Source: Leptothrix sp. (in: b-proteobacteria)
GTDB lineage: Bacteria; Pseudomonadota; Gammaproteobacteria; Burkholderiales; Burkholderiaceae_C
Direction: 5' to 3'
Length of the DNA: 64,000 nt
Assembly (NCBI GenBank): GCA_013822685.1
Contig: PNKV01000001.1
Location: 372,001 to 436,000 of the forward strand
Shown here: positions 60,686 to 64,000 of the stretch, in pieces
Layout: the number at the start of each line of letters is the position of its first letter
How positions within the stretch are numbered: position 1 is the stretch's first letter
Program-made: the position numbers and the translations under genes
The notes under the pieces: model-generated
The model's input: only the letters and a program-made list of their open reading frames with translations
The model's database searches: none
Told to the model about the DNA's origin: nothing

Positions 60686-61711
60686 GTGGTCAACAACGTG
60701 CAGCATACCGTCCTGGCCAGTTGGGCCCGGGTGATACGGCGCACGCTGGACGCCAGCGGCTGCGACAGCGCCCGGCTGCTGCAAGAGGCGGGCCTGAGCA
60801 CCGCCATGCTGGATGACCCCAATGGCCGCTGTCCGGCGCAGGCCATGGCGAAACTGTGGCGCCTGTCCGCGCAGGCCACGGGCGACGATGCCTTCGGCCT
60901 GAAGGTCGCGCGCCACGTCATGCCGACGTCCTTCCACGCCTTGTGGCAAGCGCAATCGGCCAGTCAAACTTTAAGAGACGCTTTCGAGCGCGTGGCGCGG
61001 CATTTCCATGTCGTGACCGACGCGTGGAGCCTGACTTTCACGCAGCAAGGCGATGAGCACGTGGTGCGCTTGCTGGCGCCCGCTTCGGGCATCGCGCCCG
61101 AGCCCGAATCCATCGACGCGGCCGCGGCCCTGGTGGTCTACACGGCCCGTTCACTGCTGGGCAACCGCGCCGTGGCCCCGCTGAGGGTCATGCTGCAACG
61201 CCCCGCGCCGGCGGCCTTGGAGACCTTCGAGCGCACCTTCAGGTGCCCGGTCACTTTTGGTGCCGAACAGAACCTCATCGTCTGGCCGCATGCCCTGATC
61301 GAGGCCAAACTGGAAGGCGCCAACCCCGAACTGGCCCGCCACAGCGAGGCCTTGCTCACCAACTACCTGGCCGGCATCCACAAGGACAACACCGTGGCCC
61401 AGGTGCGCGCTTGCCTGGCCGACCTGCTGCCCCGCGGCGAGCCTTCGCAAGCCCAGGTGGCACAGCAACTGAACTGCAGCGTGCGCACCCTGCAACGCCG
61501 CCTGGCCGACCAGCAAGCCAGCTTCACCGACCTGCTGGACGGCACCCGCCACGAACTGGCCTTGTCGCACCTGGCCGACCCGGCCTGCTCGATCAGCGAA
61601 GTGGCCTACCTGCTGGGCTTTGCCGACACCAGCAACTTCACGCGGGCTTTCCGGCGCTGGACGGGACAGTCGCCGACCGAACATCGGCGCGCCAACGGTT
61701 CGCCCGGCTGA
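60686..61711 (+). CDS. AraC-family transcriptional regulator
   Basis: 341 residues. An N-terminal Arabinose_bd-like/OruR-type domain (about residues 1-200) is followed by a C-terminal pair of HTH motifs (SQAQVAQQLNCSVRTLQRRL; SISEVAYLLGFADTSNFTRA, then FRRWTGQSP). The start is GTG 60686; GTG 60698 is the alternative. Its 3' end overlaps the convergent desaturase gene by 74 bp, which suggests a functional link to lipid modification (inference). Confidence 0.85.
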   Translation: MVNNVQHTVLASWARVIRRTLDASGCDSARLLQEAGLSTAMLDDPNGRCPAQAMAKLWRLSAQATGDDAFGLKVARHVMPTSFHALWQAQSASQTLRDAFERVARHFHVVTDAWSLTFTQQGDEHVVRLLAPASGIAPEPESIDAAAALVVYTARSLLGNRAVAPLRVMLQRPAPAALETFERTFRCPVTFGAEQNLIVWPHALIEAKLEGANPELARHSEALLTNYLAGIHKDNTVAQVRACLADLLPRGEPSQAQVAQQLNCSVRTLQRRLADQQASFTDLLDGTRHELALSHLADPACSISEVAYLLGFADTSNFTRAFRRWTGQSPTEHRRANGSPG

Positions 61712-62684
61712 ACGTTCCGATGTCATTGAAGCGCACGCCCACCTCGCGCATCACGCGGTGGGCCACCGGCGCGGTCATCTGCCGCACATAGAACGGCTCT
61801 TTGACCACGAAGTGGTGGATGGCGTGGGTCGACCCGAAGTTGCAGCAAAACAGCTGGAAGGGCCACATCCACACCGGCGTCAGCACCTGGCATTGCTGGA
61901 TCACATTGCCATCCTCGATGTCGCCGTAGTAGTGCATGTTGCTGCTGACGAAGTGCAGGCAGAAGGTGCGCCACACATTGGGCGCGATCCAGACCACCAC
62001 CAGGGTGTTCAGCGCCGGCACCCATGAAGCATCGACCGGGTGGCCGGCCCAGGCCAGCGCATGCACGGCCAGGAACACATACCAAAGCGCCCAGTGCAGC
62101 AGGCCCAGCGGAAAGTAGGCCGCCATCGTGCGGGTCAACATGCGCACACGCAGTTTGCGGTTGGGCGCGCGGTGCAATCGCAGCAGCACCGACAGCATGT
62201 TGTCGCCCGTCATCAGGAAGCGGCGCAGGCCCCAGCGCTCACCATTGGTGATGGCGCGCTCTTCAATGTCGCGCTCGGTGCCCGAGTGCTTGTGGTGGTT
62301 GAAGTGGATCTCGCGGCGCAGCCACGGGTTGATGGTGCTGGGCCGCGCCAGCCACACCAGCGCCATCATCAGGTGGTGCGCCCAGGGCTTCTGCCGGAAG
62401 TACATCCAGTGGATCAGATCGTGCTCCAGCTCGTGCGTGAACGAGGCGAAAAACGCCACCAGCCCGATCGTGGCCCAGGCCGGCAAGGCGCCTTGCACAT
62501 AGCCGGCCGCCGAGGCCAGCATGCCCGCCCAAGAAAGCGCCAGGATGGCCGCGCCAATGGCATTCTGCTGCTTCAGGAGGGGAAAGCGCTGGCGCAGTCG
62601 GGCGCCTTCTTGCGTCACCACGCGCTTGACGTATTCGGCCTGCTCTTGGTGCGACTGGCGGCTGATATCGGGGTTGGAAGACAT
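61638..62684 (-). CDS. Membrane fatty acid desaturase (second)
   Basis: 348 residues. Histidine boxes HELEHD at 84-89, HFNHHKH at 127-133 and HAIHHF near residue 290 define the membrane desaturase/hydroxylase superfamily. Hydrophobic pairs around residues 42-75 and 175-215 place it in the inner membrane. The last 24 codons lie opposite the end of the AraC-type gene. It is a different subtype from the desaturase at 2786 (other box sequences and spacing). The substrate is unknown. Confidence 0.8.
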   Translation of the reverse strand: MSSNPDISRQSHQEQAEYVKRVVTQEGARLRQRFPLLKQQNAIGAAILALSWAGMLASAAGYVQGALPAWATIGLVAFFASFTHELEHDLIHWMYFRQKPWAHHLMMALVWLARPSTINPWLRREIHFNHHKHSGTERDIEERAITNGERWGLRRFLMTGDNMLSVLLRLHRAPNRKLRVRMLTRTMAAYFPLGLLHWALWYVFLAVHALAWAGHPVDASWVPALNTLVVVWIAPNVWRTFCLHFVSSNMHYYGDIEDGNVIQQCQVLTPVWMWPFQLFCCNFGSTHAIHHFVVKEPFYVRQMTAPVAHRVMREVGVRFNDIGTFSRANRWRADVRSATVPSSAGKPA

Positions 62685-62779
62685 GATCGGTTCACGGGCC
62701 GCAGCCCAACTGTGACAAACCGCACGACTTTAGAAGCCGCCCGCCTTCACCGCCTGTCTTTGAACGCCAGACTGTTGGC

Positions 62780-64000
62780 CTAGGCCGCCACCGACAACAA
62801 AGTCTTGCCCGCCAGGCCGGGTGTGGCCACGGCCGGGAACAGGTGCGTGCAGGTCTCTTCCGGGTCGTCGCTTTGCAAGACGGGATCGAGCAAAGCCGCC
62901 AGGCGCCGCGTATCCGCGCGCAGCACCCGCTGCTTGACCGACGCGATCTGCGAGGGATGCATCGAAAAACTGCGCAGCCCCATGGCCAGCAACAACTCGG
63001 TGAAGACCGGGTCGCCCGCCATTTCACCGCACACGCTCACGCCACGCCCTGCCGCGCGCGCCTGGTGGATGGTGGTCGACACCAGTTGCAGCACCGCGGG
63101 GTGCCATGGGTCGTACAGATGCGCCACGGCCTCGTCGGCCCGGTCGATGGCCAGCGTGTACTGGATCAAGTCGTTGGTGCCGATCGACACGAAATCAAAA
63201 TGCCGCAAGAACACCGGCAAGGTCAGCGCGGCGGCGGGCACCTCGATCATGGCGCCCAGCTCGACCGTGCCGAAAGGCTTGCCCGATTCGGTCAACTGGC
63301 GCTGCACGTGCGCGATGTTTTCCAGCGTCTGGCGGATCTCGTGCAGGCTGGCCAGCATGGGGATCAGCACCTTGACCGGCCCGTGGTATGCCGCCCGCAG
63401 CAAGGCACGCAATTGGCGGCGGAACATGCTGGGCTCGGACAAACTCCAGCGAATCGCCCGCAGGCCCAGCGCCGGGTTCAGCACCGATTCGTGCCGTAGC
63501 TCATTGGGCGACAGGCCATCCAGCGGCTTGTCGGCGCCGATGTCCACCGTGCGGATCGTGACGGGCAGGCCTTTCATGGCATCGACCGCCGCGCGGTAGG
63601 CCATGTACTGTTCTTCTTCGTCGGGCAGGTTGTCCATGCCGCGGTTCATGAACAGGAACTCGCTGCGGAACAGCCCCACGCCCACGGCACCGGCCTCCAG
63701 CGCGGCCGCACCGTCTTCCGGCATCTCGATGTTGGCCAGCAGCTCGATGCGTTCGCCATCCAGCGTCACCGCCGGGGTGTGGCGCAGGCGGGCCAGGCGG
63801 CCACGTTCCAGCTCACTCTGGCGCTGCCTGAAGCGGTACTCTTCCAGCACGATGGGCGAGGGGTCCACGATCACCAGGCCGGCATCGCCGTCGATGATGA
63901 TGCAGTCGTCTTGCCGGATCAAATGGCTGGCCTGGCGGGCGCCCACCACGGCCGGGATGTCCATGCTGCGCGCCACGATGGCCGTGTGCGAGGTCTTGCC
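62780..64000 (-). CDS. ptsI: PTS enzyme I (phosphoenolpyruvate-protein phosphotransferase), C-terminal part
   Basis: 406 residues are visible; the N-terminus lies beyond the window edge. Read from base 64000 the frame starts GKTSHTAIVARSMDIPAVVG, which contains the phosphorylated histidine (codon 63988-63986). The PEP-binding barrel follows: GVGLFRSEFLFMNRG, MLASLHEIRQTLENI, DFVSIGTNDLIQYTLAIDR and GVSVCGEMAGDP with the proton-donor cysteine. The normal HPr-accepting enzyme is expected, but the EI versus EI-Ntr (PtsP) type cannot be decided without the N-terminus. Confidence 0.88.
   Translation of the reverse strand, partial: GKTSHTAIVARSMDIPAVVGARQASHLIRQDDCIIIDGDAGLVIVDPSPIVLEEYRFRQRQSELERGRLARLRHTPAVTLDGERIELLANIEMPEDGAAALEAGAVGVGLFRSEFLFMNRGMDNLPDEEEQYMAYRAAVDAMKGLPVTIRTVDIGADKPLDGLSPNELRHESVLNPALGLRAIRWSLSEPSMFRRQLRALLRAAYHGPVKVLIPMLASLHEIRQTLENIAHVQRQLTESGKPFGTVELGAMIEVPAAALTLPVFLRHFDFVSIGTNDLIQYTLAIDRADEAVAHLYDPWHPAVLQLVSTTIHQARAAGRGVSVCGEMAGDPVFTELLLAMGLRSFSMHPSQIASVKQRVLRADTRRLAALLDPVLQSDDPEETCTHLFPAVATPGLAGKTLLSVAA

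Overview
The window looks like chromosomal DNA of a GC-rich betaproteobacterium of the order Burkholderiales, most like the Comamonadaceae or the neighbouring Leptothrix/Aquabacterium-type lineages. The evidence is a set of family-typical proteins: the two-domain malic enzyme MaeB, an OmpA with an Ala/Pro linker, the proteobacterial GshA, an AroA-Cmk fusion, a glnK-amtB pair with a long Ala/Pro leader on AmtB, and a PEP-CTERM protein. No rRNA, tRNA, CRISPR array, insertion sequence or phage gene was seen. Nearly all of the window is coding, so most of it is core genome with a few accessory islands. The species cannot be fixed from this sequence.

Layout. 1-3.8 kb: the end of maeB, then a PaaX-like regulator behind a perfect 11-bp inverted repeat, and a membrane desaturase. 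3.9-11.6 kb: a minor pilin operon (fimT/gspH-like, pilV, pilW, pilX, pilY1) ending in a TonB-C-like protein. 11.6-13.8 kb: a TVP38/TMEM64 membrane protein, a MerR-type HTH protein with a degenerate receiver, and greB. 13.8-19 kb: spoT, rpoZ, gmk and yicC on the minus strand, with a Cys-rich copper-storage-like gene and a small membrane protein gene lying divergently between gmk and yicC. 19-23.6 kb: a Ser/Thr kinase and PP2C phosphatase, then rph, rdgB and hemW. 23.6-29.3 kb: a PEP-CTERM protein, fadD, a Tat-signal subunit with a GMC oxidoreductase, and a ceramidase-like membrane protein. 29.5-42.9 kb: ompA, gyrA, a DUF2059 protein, then serC-pheA-tyrA-aroA/cmk-rpsA-ihfB-lapA-lapB.

42.9-46 kb: a PCu(A)C copper chaperone, an SDR and comM. 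46-48.3 kb: a secreted glycoside-hydrolase-like gene behind an AT-rich leader. 48.3-50.7 kb: glnK-amtB with a readable sigma-54 promoter and two NtrC-type boxes. 50.7-56.1 kb: gshA, kup, a BenE-like transporter and gshB, closely packed. 56.1-58.7 kb: a NarL-type response regulator and a 7TM histidine kinase. 58.8-64 kb: uup, an AraC-type regulator converging with a second desaturase, and the C-terminal part of PTS enzyme I.

How they work together: the serC to cmk run joins serine and aromatic amino acid synthesis to CMP kinase, S1 and IHF. The gmk-rpoZ-spoT run joins guanylate supply to (p)ppGpp control. The glnK-amtB promoter region shows how ammonium transport is switched by nitrogen status. 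The best leads are the HTH/pseudo-receiver protein, the NtrC/sigma-54 control region, the PaaX-like operator, a TonB-like gene coupled to pilY1, the copper-storage gene inserted in the yicC-gmk synteny, a BenE transporter that seems to start at CTG inside a CTGA overlap, and the secreted glycosidase in an AT-rich patch.
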